From contig JAWNZC010000234.1 in the NCBI GenBank assembly GCA_035771165.1, forward strand, positions 4,216,001 to 4,280,000: 64,000 nt of DNA. The letters are read 5' to 3'. The position numbers and the translations under genes were made by a program. Positions within the stretch are counted from its first letter, which is position 1; every line of letters starts with the position of its first letter. Of the stretch, positions 1 through 11,841 are shown piece by piece. The notes under the pieces were generated by a model that saw nothing but the letters and a program-made list of their open reading frames with translations, was not told the DNA's origin and made no database searches. This DNA comes from Paragorgia papillata (Eukaryota > Cnidaria > Anthozoa > Scleralcyonacea > Coralliidae).

Positions 1-103
1 TAAATACTCGAAACAGTATCCGACATATCGTCCCGGAAAGGCGGGACAGAGCATTTATATGGCGAAAATTGTCCCTCTCAAGCCGGCATCCCGGTTGGAG
101 AAA

Positions 104-263
104 GCTGGTTTCCACTGGAAATTTTTCCGCAGGACCGGAACGGACAGAGAAGTTTTCTTTGTCTTGTGACCTCTCGTTCGGAACTAATGACTTTAACACA
201 AAGGAAACTTTCTTGTCCGTTCCTATCCTGCATGTGGAAGATTTTCCAGAGTGGAAACTAGCC
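104..263. repeat. Foldback MITE, family A
   Basis: Imperfect inverted repeat: it opens GCTGGTTTCCACTGG and closes GTGGAAACTAGCC. The arms carry the complementary pair GGAACGGACAG / TTGTCCGTTCC. Two relatives occur at 361-505 and 48,402-48,555. No coding capacity. Confidence 0.7.
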
Positions 264-360
264 TTCGTATAAATGAAATGAGATAAATAAAGGGAAAATG
301 TATTAGCGAAGCGATCCCGCCTACGACTCGTCGCGGCTAACGTCCAAACAGGCCCTAAAG

Positions 361-505
361 GCTGGTGTACACTCAGGAAAATTTTCCTCAGGACAGGAAC
401 GGACAGGGAAGTTTTCTTTGTCTCGTGAGCTCTTGGTCGGAACGCAAAGGAAACTTTCCTGCCCGTTCCTATCCTGCGGAAGATTTTCCTGAGTGGAAAC
501 TAGCC
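361..505. repeat. Foldback MITE, family A (second copy)
   Basis: Same palindrome as 104-263, opening GCTGGTGTACACTCAGG and closing GAGTGGAAACTAGCC. The right segmental copy has only one family A element, so this one was gained here or lost there. Confidence 0.65.
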
Positions 506-509
506 TTTA

Positions 510-696
510 GGGTCTGTTTACATGAGCCGGGCTAGCCCACTGCATGGGTTAACGTTATAGGATTCGTTTACATCTAAACTAAACCAATTCTTTGTAAATT
601 TAGTTTATTTGAGTTTCAAAACCACAGTATACGATCCTAATCAATCGCGTGAGCCCAGTCGTTATCGGGGCTAGCCTGGCTCATGTAAACAGCCCC
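510..696. repeat. Foldback MITE, family B
   Basis: Inverted termini CTGTTTACATGAGCC and GGCTCATGTAAACAG enclose about 150 bp. The paralogous copy lies at 48,651-48,827. Non-coding. Confidence 0.7.
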
Positions 697-898
697 TGAG
701 AGGGTCTTCCGAAACTTTCTTTCATCTTGTCTTTACTCTTTGTTCCGACCAGATATCTACTTCTGCGGTGATATTGTCTGAATAAATCTATGAAAAATGT
801 TGTTGGTAAAAGTAAAGGATTGATATATGTAGACTGAATAACCCCTTGTTTACAAAGCGTTTACTTTCTGAATAATATCGTTTAGCGTTATTTAGCCG

Positions 899-1117
899 CA
901 ATCTCGTTCCCAGAGCACACGATCCCCTTACCCAGCGGGCGGGAAACGAGAGGCTCTGGGATAATCCGTTCACGCCATCACAGGATTCTTGTTATCCGGA
1001 AAAAGAGTTATATAGAGTTCACTGTGTTCATCAGCCAATGAAATATCGATGTGAAACGGATTATCCCAGAATCTCTTGTTTCCCGGGTGGGGAACGTGGG
1101 TTCTGGGAACGAGATTG
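899..1117. mobile_element. Foldback element with CAATCTCG termini, left segmental copy only
   Basis: Terminal inverted repeats CAATCTCGTTCCCAGAG and CTGGGAACGAGATTG bound 219 bp. It is flanked by near-identical 9-mers (ATTTAGCCG at 890-898, CGTTAGCCG at 1,118-1,126) and is missing from the paralogous site near 48,990. The termini match those of the element at 35,001-35,780, which has a perfect 9-bp duplication, so the two belong to one family, probably Mutator-like. Confidence 0.75.
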
Positions 1118-2275
1118 CGTTAGCCGAGTACCGTTGTCATGCTTTTGGCAGAGTATATATAAGGACCCTGGATACGAGGCTGACTGAGATTCTGTTTGCA
1201 GAGCCAAAATGTATTATTCTATTATTGTGAATTACACAGATGCAGGTTCACTATTACTATTAAGTGTGCAGTAAGCGTATGAAATGATGCGATGTATGCG
1301 ATTTTCTCATGGTAAAGCCAGTTGTCCACTTGCGGACGGATTCTTCGCGCGAATCGACATTCGATTTGCGCGAATTTATTTGCAAGTGGAAAATTGGTCA
1401 ATACCACTGCATGCTAATCACTTTCGCGCTTATTACATCTTCAATTCATATACTTTATTTTCCTTCCAGTTTCCATCCACAACACCTGAAAACAATTATA
1501 TTCCTATATGTATAACTATACGAGTGACTTGATTAATAACTACTTAATAATACGTTCAAGACCGAGGTTTAATATTTTACCGTAAAGACCGAACGGTCGA
1601 GGTTATTAAGTAGTTTCTTATATGGCACTCTTTATTTCAAAATCAATCTTGTATTTCTTCGTCTTCGCTTCCTTTAACTTCGTCAAAACACCGAACTAGC
1701 GTTATTTTCTGTTGTTTCTTTCTCGTCTGGATACTAAAATTTACTTTTGTAATGTTCATCGTCGTTTATTTCATTTATTTTCGTCGTTTTTCGGCAAAGT
1801 AAAAGTTTATTAGGATTTTTTGTTTGTTTCCAATCGTAGGGCATTAACAGTTTTCATAATGCCGCGGTCATTACTGAGAAATCTCGCCACGTCAGCAACC
1901 AATCACAGCGCGTTATTTCACCGGAAGTAATCCGTACCATATAATAATATAATATCATATAAGTCTTAATGATTTTGTTCTTTGTTTTCAAACATGCATG
2001 CATGGCTTAGAACTTGAAAATTATATTTTAGTCACCAAAATGTAGCAACAATTTTTTTAACAAAACTGTTTTAAAAATTTAATAAATTAATTTCCATTCA
2101 GGCAAAAAATATGTTTGCTTCAAGCCTACATGCATAACTGTGTTTTTTTTATGTAAAGAATCGCGTATAAAGCATGTAAATTAACGATAATCAGACTTCC
2201 CTAAGGTTAGTGGGTTGAAAAAATATCTTCGGTTAATTGTCTTTTTCGTAAAGTCGAGTAATAAGGTTTATTATA

Positions 2276-3123
2276 CAGTGTCAGACTCGTCCCCAGTCGC
2301 TTCTTTAAGCTAGGATCAAACGTGGGATCACAAGGGACTCACTAGGATAAAAGCGGGGGCGCGCGGGGTTTCACGGTAACGGGGAGAAAAAAATTGGGAG
2401 GGACTGGCAGATTACTAGAAATTTCTAGCTTGCAAATTATATGCATATCTTGCAATCTTGGCATTGTTTGCTTCGTAACCGGATTTCCTCCCTTTTTTAG
2501 AGACAAATCGATATCATATAATGTAGGCCTTTCAAATTACGTTTTCCTTGGTCGTATTTCGACCATCTCTACAATGAAGATTTGAATGCTCACTGCATGC
2601 AACACGAGCTTAGATGGTGAGTTTGAATAATAGGCCCTCTTCGGAATGACAGGATAAGTGGTTTAAAGCTAGGATTAGAACATGTTGTTTGTGAAAATTG
2701 TTCGTCTAGCTTTATAGTCTAGTCTTGAGAAAGACTGTTGTTGATGTTTTAATAGTACTTAAGTGATCTTTCGCCGGCCTCAGCGGCGGTCATGTTCAGA
2801 GTCAAATGAAATGTTTCTTTCAGGTTCGCCTTCCATTTTCTTGAGGACAAGAGAGTTGTTTGTTAGCAAAAAATGCACATTAAAGAATTTTTGCATTGCC
2901 ATTTTGACTGTGTAATCGGCCAGTCGTTATTTTTTCCCTCCCCTTCCCAGATCCCCTTGCGAGTTTAGCAAGCAGCGTACGATATAATGACTGGGGACGG
3001 GTCTGACACAGCGCTTTTAGGGCTTTCAAACTACTACATGTACAATAGTTTGTTTTAAAAGAATACTAATTCATTTTATATTTTTTTGAAAAAAGGGTTC
3101 CGTTTTTTTTTTTATACACACTG
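2276..3123. mobile_element. TA-flanked DNA element (Tc1/mariner-type non-autonomous)
   Basis: An 848-bp block present only in the left segmental copy, between GGTTTATTA-TA and TA-TGACTATTTT. The right copy (near 50,450-50,466) has a single TA there, which gives an empty site and a 2-bp TA duplication. The ends are CAGTGT and ACACTG. A subterminal inverted repeat of about 21 bp (GTGTCAGACTCGTCCCCAGTC at 2,278, complement at 2,990-3,010) lies inside. No transposase frame was seen. TA duplication and CAGTG ends are typical of the Tc1/mariner superfamily; membership is inference. Confidence 0.7.
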
Positions 3124-3550
3124 TATGACTATTTTCGTGATTGATCTGAGCGCTCTGGAATCTGCCGTTCCGGACGGCTGAGAGAATTTTATAAACAAAA
3201 TGAAATTCATGTCAGTATACATGCAAGAAGAAGGAATAATAATTTCAGAAGTATACTCATTGTTGAAATATATCGTGCAGGTATGTTGTTAGAAATTGTG
3301 TTATGTTCGTAATAATATAACATTTACTTCTCACAAATATTGATAGCATTTCAAATGTGTTTTTTTTATTCAACTACGTAACGTACAACCTTGAGCGATA
3401 TGTCAAACAAAAGCAATTGAAAAATGCTATTTGGGGTAGAAAGTTGACGATTCTAGCCAAAGGGAAAGTACTTTCTCAAGTTTTCACAGAACGTTTACAA
3501 CACTTGTAGTTATATAATAAACCACTTATTGACCTCGCTTGTAATGTTCC

Positions 3551-3658
3551 GTCTGTACTAGTGAAATATCAGACCTCCGTTTTCTGCATGGACCTCGCTT
3601 CGTTGCGCTCGCTCGGTCCGTACTAAAAACGTCGGTCCGATATTTCACTAGTACAGAC
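3551..3658. repeat. Palindrome in segmental duplication
   Basis: GTCTGTACTAGTGAAATATC is repeated in inverted orientation about 60 bp later. The counterpart near 50,967-51,037 keeps the arms but has a shorter loop, as expected of a foldback that loses its centre. Confidence 0.65.
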
Positions 3659-5550
3659 CTCACGCTCGTTCAATAAGTAGTAAATCAACAAAAAAACGCG
3701 CAACATGTTGCCGAAAAAAAATGCTGTAGAAAATTGTCCACATGCAAATGATAAATGTTACACGCGGCATCAATTTTACTGCATCTACAAAGAACCTTCA
3801 ATTAGAAGCCTACCGCAAGAACCTGACACACATGCATGAGCTAGTCCGTTGCCGTATTGCTACAAGAAACAAGTAAAACATATATTTGCAAGTAGTGAAG
3901 GCGTGCAATCGTCACTGATGTTACGTCACTGGCTTCTAACATTAATACTCCAGGAGTCCGCAACGATCGCCCGACCCTAGCTTATATTAGTATATTGAGC
4001 CTTGCGATTGTTTTTCAATGTTCATTCATTTATCAATGTCTCACCAACGAAACGCATTATCTCATTGATAAATTAAATGCCGAGCTTATATTTCCTACTA
4101 TATCTTTCTCCAATAACCTATTTATATAGAAGTTATATACGACAGTGTTTGCAAAATAATGATAGAACAAATATGAATTATGAAACCCATAACCTAAATA
4201 ACAAATTTCTAAAAATTGGAATAAATGTGGCATGTACTTCTTGAGATATGCCAAAGTTGCGTTCCTTAACGTTACAAAACGAAACACGCGTCTGAGCACT
4301 TTGTGAGGTTGGTGTACATATATGTGTCCGTTAGCGCTAATGTAACGCTAACTATACCGCTCTCTAGATGTGCGCACCACCAATTATAATCTCACAAGCA
4401 GTTGTCACCTGCAATTGCTCGTGGTGTTTACTCGTGGTTGATACGTGGTGTACTCACATGAAAGAGAAATATGGAAGCAACGTAGCAGAACGAAAGACGA
4501 AACAGAAAAGGAAGACACTGCGACACTGACAACACGGCGGTTGGTCGGTTCTAATTTTGCCGTTCTGATTAGTTGTCTTATGCACTAAAATTTTCAATGG
4601 AAATAGTAAAGCAAAATGTTATTTTAAAACTTGGAGCATTGGTGGTGGTCTGGAATGTTTCGTCAGTTTGTAGTATTGACTCAAACTCTTCTTCGGTGCC
4701 AAAGAAAGTTGATCAGTCGAACGCCTCTTCCAAGCCGCTTAGTAGAAAGGTTGTGGCAGCAACTCGCTTGTTGAAATTTACCTTGGCTGCAAGTCTTGTA
4801 GTTTTGTTGGGTGATGTACTGAGCTGTAAATCCAAGACCATCCTCAAGCGACTTCTCCATGACTCCATCTAGTTCTTGTAACACGTCTTTTTCCTCAAGT
4901 TATTGTTCGTCGCCATTTTCGTTGTCGTCGCCTTTCTCTTCGAGTTCTACCTCAAGTGCTGTAATGACTTTAGTGCTGATATCTTTCAACCCCATGCCCA
5001 CCCCGGATCGTAATATTTAGTTATCCATGCAGACATTTACCAAATACCACGACTGGGAAAATAAAAACTTCTTGAGTAAACGAACAAAATATTGAAGATC
5101 AAATTTTAAATGAGCTCAGTCAAATGCGACAAATGAATACAGTTTAACCCCGCTGAGAATATATATAACTCTTTATAAAGATTTGTTAAAATCCTAAAAG
5201 TCTCCGTGTAAGGTAATCCCCGAGCCCGGACGTAGGGCCGAAGGCCCGGAGTCCGGTGAGGGCGCTAATCTCGACACGCGTGGAGTCATTTTACACGCGT
5301 GGGCAAACGTGAAATGCGAACGAATTTCTGTGATCTGAATATTTATTTGTATATATGTGTGGACGGACCATACGTGGTTAAGATTGTGGGGCACTGGGGA
5401 CGATATAGTTCTTGACAAAAATATTTGAACTAACAACTTAATTTATTCTTGACAAAAATACTTGAGGAAGGAGTTTTTGGGAAACGTTTATCACTTTTGA
5501 AAGAACGGAAACAAATCAACGTCTACGTATAAAGCAGAACAATTATCATT

Positions 5551-5668
5551 TATAGACCTGGAGCGAGGGGAATTCGGTAGAGGAAAATATTACCCCGAGG
5601 TATTGAGGAAATATTACCCCGAGGGGTAATATTTCATCGAATTCCCCGAGTGAAAGGTCTATAAATTA
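5551..5668. repeat. Foldback repeat
   Basis: Inverted arms (TTATAGACCT... and ...AGGTCTATAA) surround internal repeats of AATATTACCCCGAGG. Related GGGGTAT-rich palindromic sequence lies near 5,965-6,025. Non-coding. Confidence 0.6.
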
Positions 5669-6453
5669 TATATTATATCGAAACAATCAATCTTTCCAAA
5701 AAAAGCTTAAATAATGTTAATAAAGTTAGCTTAGCTTAACTTTTGTCCGCTTTTCATTGTCTGTTTCCATTCTTTTGTCGTCTCAAGGCTTCTGGATGCA
5801 TTGTTTGTTGCTTTCTTTGTATTCCCTCAATCCTTATTTCTTGTAACCTAACAATCTTCTTGTTAATATCTGAGTGTTCAGGCGAAACGTTTTCTTATCT
5901 CGCCAAACTCCGCCATTGTTGACAGCCTCGTGAATCGTGCGTGACATTCACGCGTCGTACACGAACTCGAATACCCGCTGTAGCGGGGTATCGAGGTTAT
6001 ACCCCGCTGTGGAGGGTAATTCTACGATAAATTAACTGGTCACGTGGTACAAATCAAGCTCTCTGACTGGACAATTTACAGTTGAGATATAATATCATCC
6101 TTAGTACACGCGTAAAAACGCACAACTTGTTCACGGTTGTCAACAGGCGTGAACAATGTTGTGCTGCTCGCCGTGAACAAGTTGTCAACAAGTTGTTGCC
6201 TCACCTTTAGGAAATTTGTGTTTGGGGGCCCACGCTATCCTTTTAACCTCATTAGTTTAGTCCCTAGTTAACCCAATGTCTTCATCAAGGGACCCTTTAG
6301 GTCCGGGGCCCTTAGGAGTTGTTCTATAACCCAAACCCTACGCCTAAACTTAAAATTCGTAGGTTTTGGCGACCCCAGAAGTTTACTATAACGTGGTTAA
6401 TTAGGTCGCTGTGATAGAGTACTTCTCCTAATGATTCAATGGTGAGTTATGGG

Positions 6454-8345
6454 TCAACAAGACGTCTGCTCAGGCGTTCACTCGGACTACTGTACTGATT
6501 CTGCAATTGGAATTGCAAATCGCACATCTAGAAAACCTGCACGCGGAACAGCGTGTGTTTGTTAAAAAGCACAAAACTCTCAGAAGCAATAATTAAGCAA
6601 TGTAGTTATGTAGAACCGCTCTGAAACTGTGTGACTGTACAGTTACAGGTAACTATGTTTGTTACTTTGCGATTCAAATTACGACGGTACAGTACGAACA
6701 TTACACAAATCGAACCATTCGAACGAGGGCTTCTCTATAGATGGTCTTATATGAAGTACTTTGGTTCCATGAAGCGATTGCTAAATAAACAAGCAACAAG
6801 CAGTGAACTCTATAATTATATACCTGGAAGTCTGACTGCCATTGAAAAGTGAGGCAAAACATGGCGGCAATGGGGAATTTTTGGACGTCAGTTTTAGGCC
6901 CCTACGCGGTCATCTTGCATGTCAGTCTTACACCCTCTTGTGTCATTTGCTTTTTTGTATTTCGGTTGATGCTTGTGACTTTCCGAATCGAGTTTGAACT
7001 ATATTTTTCGGCGAGTCTCACTCACGGTCAATTTACCGCTTAATTTATACCTGATGACTTTCATAGAGAATAGGGCACTTAAGCAAACGGCCCCTTTTAC
7101 ACTATTACGGTACGGTCAGTCTTCCGTTGAAAAATCACTACGTTTCTTTAATTGTTGTGTTTACACTATTCCGGAGTGGTTTGCCGTAGCGTAGTCACTA
7201 CGCTTAAGGCCTGGCCAAACGCTTTCAACATTTCATGCAGCAACGTTCAACATCATTTAACAGGGTGGCCAAACGCTTTCAACATGTTGAATCACGGTAG
7301 AATTCAACAATGTTGAACGATGTTGAATGAAATATTGAAAGCGTTTGGTCAGGCCTTTAGCACTCCGGCAGCAAATTACTACGCTATGGTAAATTTACCG
7401 TAGCGTCATAGTGTAAACGATGTTTTGCTACGGAACGCTCACCCCAATCCGGACCACCACCGTACCATAATAATGTAAACGTGGAAGACGACGACGGCAA
7501 TGTAAAGTTCAGTATTTGGCAGAAACCACGAATCATTTACTATAGTACGTATACGTAGTATTGAATACTTAAAGTATGTTTTTCAACATCCAAAGTACCC
7601 TTATAGAGCTAGTGCTAAAAGGATTTCGTTGCATAGTTTGAAGTCAAACTCGACTACGGGGATCGCCGTTCCACGAATTAATCAATCCACAAAAACCACT
7701 CGATCTCGCCAAAATTGCCATCAGTACAGATTAGTTAAGAACTTGGCTTTCGGTTCATTTCTCTTTCGACCCAAACGTTCATCTTCGCAGCTCGAGAAAC
7801 ATTCATACAAACTGAGGTATACCGGCCGTTCGTGCCGGTTCACCCGCGAGAAAAAAAGACTAAGACGCAAAAAAAACCCCACATTTATAGTTAAAATTGA
7901 AACTTCTTCGTGGTTGCAACTTTCTAATTCTCGGCACTCTGTATCCCATAGAGCACACGTGACCATTCTCTAACCCTTACACAAAACATACAGTGGTGAA
8001 TTCAGCAGATTCAAGCGATGGTTCCGAACGCCATGTAAATCGTACCAACAGAAAATATTTAAACATGTTTTAAAACATTTCCAAATGTAATACGACACCT
8101 ATACATGATATATAGACGACTCAGATGTCGAACATATCTAAACATATTTTTTGCATTATTCGGTGCTTATTACTTGCGTTTTGTAGTTGTTGAATCAAGC
8201 AGCAGGCCGTTAATACTAGGTAAACAGTACGTATATGTTCTTTCATATACTGTGGCCTCTTTCTTGTACTGATGTCAACATGGCATTTTTTCGCGTCTGT
8301 AGTAAATTCGTCTATTCTGTCTTCATGGAGAAACCTTGTCAGCAA
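6454..8345. repeat. Dispersed repeat copy 1, with nested insertions
   Basis: Starts with a conserved hairpin head (CAACAAGACGTCTGCTCAGG) and then shares scattered blocks with 9,297-9,900: a stretch around 'TGTAGAACCGC', 'TTATATGAAGTAC', and the end block 'CTTATTACTTGCGTTTTGTA'. Copy 1 is about three times longer because other repeats, including 7,205-7,359, sit inside it. Open frames here are short and not shared with copy 2, so I call none of them genes. Confidence 0.55.
7205..7359. mobile_element. Foldback MITE with TAAGGCCTGGCCAAACGC termini
   Basis: Inverted termini TAAGGCCTGGCCAAACGC and GCGTTTGGTCAGGCCTTTA with repeated AACATGTTGAA-like palindromes inside. It splits a larger region (7,080-7,480) that is itself symmetrical around CACTACGCT / AGCACTCCGG, so it is a nested insertion. 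Confidence 0.65.
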
Positions 8346-9204
8346 CATTACTGATCAACTACTGATGAATTCACCAATACCGTCGGGAAAATCTTCAACC
8401 CGAGGGTCCCAACTCGATCAAAGGCAAAGCTGTTGAACAGAAAAATTGAGCACGAAAATTGAGCACACAACAGTTTCGCAAGGCCTGACAGGATAATCCA
8501 ATAATGCCATTTTGTGGAATACTCCCCCTCTACCTCCTCCGCAGGCCCTCGTTGCATCATGGACACGTCTTTTTTAGGGCCTGCGAGTTGTTGAAATTGT
8601 TGAAAAAAGTAATTACGTACGGTTGAACTTTTTCAACTTTCGGCCGGAATAATCAACGAAAATGCACTTTAGTCTACCCGGAGGCTCTTGGATTTATACT
8701 TTTTCGGTTTCCACAACAACTGAAACTTGAATTACGCTACACTATAGCGTACAATTTAGTAACAAAATTAAATCTGATTAACTCTCGGTCAGCTGACAGT
8801 CTTCGATATAGCTACATAAAAAGAAAAACAAAAACCTGTACTCTCCTGTCCGTCGTCGAATTTGCTTTTGTTCGGCAGATATTTTTTCCTTCAATTCATT
8901 TTTGGCAGAAGGTCGGTAATTCTAAAACGTACTTGTTTCTTCATTGTCATCTGTAAGAAAATTTAGACCGAATTTCCTGGTGGGTCACAGATTTAAAATA
9001 ACTCGGGACGTACGTTTGTCGAACAGCGGCCAGAAACCATTTCTCAAAACTGTGGCCTCAGGGCCTAGTCTCGCTGTGCATAATGGGATCGGTCGTTGCA
9101 GGCCCTCCCCATGATGCAATGAGGACCTGCGGAGGAGGCAGCCCCCCACCCCAAAAAAACCCCAACAACAACACACAACAACCAACCAATAAACAACCCA
9201 ACAA

Positions 9205-9302
9205 CAAACAAACAAACAAACAAACAAACAAACAAACAAACAAACAAACAAACAAACAAACAAACAAACAAACAAACAAACAAACAAACAAACAAACAAA
9301 AC
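9205..9302 (+). repeat. (CAAA)n microsatellite
   Basis: About 24 uninterrupted CAAA units. It abuts the conserved motif ACAAGACGCC, and on the minus strand that motif reads as the end of a repeat followed by (TTTG)n, as if the array grew from the 3' tail of a retroelement. Confidence 0.95.
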
Positions 9303-9900
9303 AAGACGCCTGCTTAGGCGTACACTTGGGCTACTTACTGATAAGTGATCCCATGCACGGAACAACAGTGCACACAAACGTTTGTTTAAATGTACATAAA
9401 TTTCAGACGCAATGAAGACCTACGCAATGTAGAACCGCACTGAGACTCTGAAAGCTAATTGATTGTACGGTTAGAGGTACTTTTAATTATCGATTTACGA
9501 GTATTAAAATTTAAAATTAAGACAATGCATAATTTTTGAAAAATTGAACGAGGTCTTCTATATATGTTCTTATATGAAGTACAGTGGTGGATGCATGTAA
9601 AGGTGATGCATTTTCCCGAATAACAACGGCGATCTAAATACTTTCAGTAACAAAACATACAGTGCTGGATTCGAGACATTCAAGCGATCATTTCGATATA
9701 AAATTTGTTTATATCGAGCAAACAGAAAATATTTCACTGTCAAATGTAATACGACAACTACATGAAATCTAAACATACAAACAAATCAACATGTTAATAA
9801 TTTTGTATTATTCAGTGATTATTACTTGCGTTTTGTAGTTGTTGTTATACTCAGTAAATAATATATAAACTTTTTGATGTACTGTTGCGTTTGTTTCTTG
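9297..9900. repeat. Dispersed repeat copy 2
   Basis: Collinear with parts of 6,454-8,345 (conserved head at 9,297-9,340, then shared blocks to the TTATTACTTGCGTTTTGTAG block near 9,830). No coding frame is conserved between the copies. Confidence 0.55.
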
Positions 9901-10010
9901 TATCTCTTCAGGTCAACTTCCTTATGTATTCTTGTTAGAAAAATGATAGCCCAGCAAATAACTTTAAGGAAAACCATAACGAATAAATAATATTTCAAAA
10001 AATTTTAATA

Positions 10011-10045
10011 CTGACGTTTCGTTACTAACCTAGTAACATCTTCAG
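10011..10045 (-). ncRNA. Hammerhead-ribozyme-like core motif
   Basis: The minus strand reads CTGAAGA, then a 6-bp hairpin (GTTACT / AGTAAC), then GAAACGTC. This is the CUGANGA-stem II-GAAA arrangement of hammerhead ribozymes. It lies about 210 bp 3' of the Penelope-like fragment on the same strand, where such elements are known to carry hammerheads in their terminal repeats. Stem I, stem III and a clear cleavage dinucleotide were not identified, and one unpaired base precedes stem II, so activity is uncertain. Confidence 0.4.
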
Positions 10046-10257
10046 AGTGAATGAATTATTTACCGAGATTGATATTAAACAGCTAACTGATACATAAATA
10101 GACGGTGACAGAAGAGTAATTAATGAGCATAAAGAAGTGAGAACTCAGGAACAAGCACATCTGGAATTTGAGGAAAGACGTGACAAAAAAACCAAAAAAA
10201 AACAAGCTAAAAGCCGTAACTAAGATAATAGAGAGGGTTTTATCTTAGAAATGAGAA

Positions 10258-11165
10258 GACTTTCTCCTATGCGAACATCAAATTTGGTCGAACCAGAAGA
10301 CAATTAAAATTGAAAAATCGTCCAAATACACATCATGGCCAGTTTGTGTTTTGTGTGCTAAAACACTAGAGAGTTGAGTCACAGAAAGCGTTTTTCCTGT
10401 GTAGGCCGAAATACCCATGTGTTCTGAGATCCTGGTATGCAATAGTCGACAAGTTTCACCAACATACGACGCTGGCAGCATCGACACGTAAATTTATAAA
10501 CTACATACGATCTCACACTAAAAGGTAAACGATCTTTAAAACGAAAAAAAATTGAAATACGACAAGTAGGTTGAAAGACGACTCGAAAGTTGATATGGGG
10601 GTAGGCAGAAGAAAATAGTCTGCCTAGTTGTTGCCGATTATGAAAACCATGACATCCAGTATAAGGTAAAACAAACGTAAGTAGGAGTTTAGGGACAGTA
10701 AGAGGTTTTATAGGAGGATTAGAAATTTTGTCAAAGAAAGTTAGAAAACAGTGGTCAAGGAATCGAACCGGATGTCCATTTTGCTTAAGAAAATTTTTGA
10801 GTTTCTCAATTACCGCATGAAATACATTATAACGTAAGAAGAGCTTAGGTCAAAATAACGAAAAAGGAGCGTATAAACTAAACCCAATACAATGGGTAGA
10901 AAACTTTCAAAATCAGTAAATAATCCCGTGAAGGTTGGTTTGTGGTAGAGAAGTGCCATTATAGATTGGTGAATTTTAATATCGATAAAAGCCTATGTTT
11001 TGTCAGATTCAATTTTATGAGTAAATTTAATGCGAGGGTGTTGAGAATTAAGGTAGTTTAGAAAAGGAATAATGTGAGCTTTTGATCTAAATAAAATAAA
11101 ATTATCGTCAACATAACGTCTGTAGTATGCAGGTTTGAAATGAGAGGGAATGAAATGAAAATCGC
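10258..11165 (-). pseudogene. Penelope-like retroelement fragment (RT C-terminus plus GIY-YIG endonuclease)
   Basis: Reading leftward on the minus strand, a reverse-transcriptase block near 11,130-11,000 contains YYRRYVDDNFILF (catalytic YVDD) followed by LNSQHPRIKFTHK. Further 3', around 10,500-10,540, comes VVYKFTCRCC and, after a frame change, YVGETCRLLHTRISEHMGIS with TGKT (10,487-10,378), the conserved start of the GIY-YIG nuclease of Penelope-like elements. In-frame stops and at least two frame changes show it is dead. The N-terminal RT half was not recognised. The hammerhead-like motif at 10,011-10,045 fits its 3' side. Family assignment rests on motif order and is secure; the subclade is not. 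Confidence 0.8.
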
Positions 11166-11699
11166 ACATAAACCTCCCTGAAAACGAGATTGTCGTCTTG
11201 ACGATGAGAATTCCGAATGATAGCCGACAACCAGATATTTTTGCGCATGCGTTAAATTTTCCCGCCGAAACTCAAATCTTTTCAAAGGATACTTGAGTTG
11301 CCTCAACCAGCCAACCAGGTTCGTTAAAATGCTTTAAAACAAGATTATTTTGTCAACTTGCTTGTGAATATTTGATCCCTACAAACAACCATAACTTTTA
11401 AGGTGAGTTTTTGAGATAACGAGATAAGATATTACTGAAATTGCTTCGACTCAAAGACCAAGTGACCTTTGTTTTATAGCTGTGAATTCGTTTCCGCGAA
11501 CAGCATATGATAAACAGGCAAAATATTTTCTGAACTTTGTTTTTAGAAGCATGGCAGCTGCATGATATGGTGAGCGTTCAGAATACGACTTGAAGACTTG
11601 AAAATATCAACAGGAGCATTTTAGGGAGATGTGGTAAGTGAAAATAGTAAGCATAACTTAAACGCCATTTTCTGTTACACACAGCTTTGTATCTTGTTA

Positions 11700-11769
11700 A
11701 ATTGTTTTTTGAATGAATTGTTTTTTGAATGAATTGTTTTTTGAATGAATTGTTTTTTGAATGAATTGT
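11700..11769 (+). repeat. 16-bp tandem repeat
   Basis: Four perfect copies of AATTGTTTTTTGAATG. Non-coding. Confidence 0.9.
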
Positions 11770-11841
11770 TTTGTATCTTGGTTTCTTGGTTTGGTATACA
11801 TATAGAATGAGCTGTTATTATTTTTTATTTTACATTATAAG

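Larger units (their letters stand above)
1..5217. repeat. Left copy of a ~5 kb direct segmental duplication
   Basis: This segment matches 48,297-53,101 in the same orientation almost throughout; matching begins at window base 1, so the true left edge is outside the window, and ends at the shared stretch AAGTCTCCGTGTAAGGTAAT (5,198-5,217 and 53,082-53,101). The copies differ by substitutions and by discrete insertions (899-1,117 and 2,276-3,123 only here; 49,681-49,976 and 51,542-51,916 only in the other). No conserved protein is visible; open frames are short and are not preserved between the copies. It could be an old duplication or two copies of a long non-autonomous element. Confidence 0.88.

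Noticed and set aside
1222..1532. Similar short frames near 1.3 kb and 49.1 kb in the segmental copies
   Set aside because: Lengths and starts differ between the copies, with frame-changing indels; conservation reflects duplication, not selection.
8985..9415. Frames with CLFV or KQTN repeats around 9.2 kb
   Set aside because: Produced by the (CAAA)n microsatellite.
10750..10775. tRNA B-box-like sequence (GGTTCGATTCC on the minus strand)
   Set aside because: It falls in the Penelope-like coding frame (NGHPVRFLDHC) and no acceptor stem or A box pairs with it.
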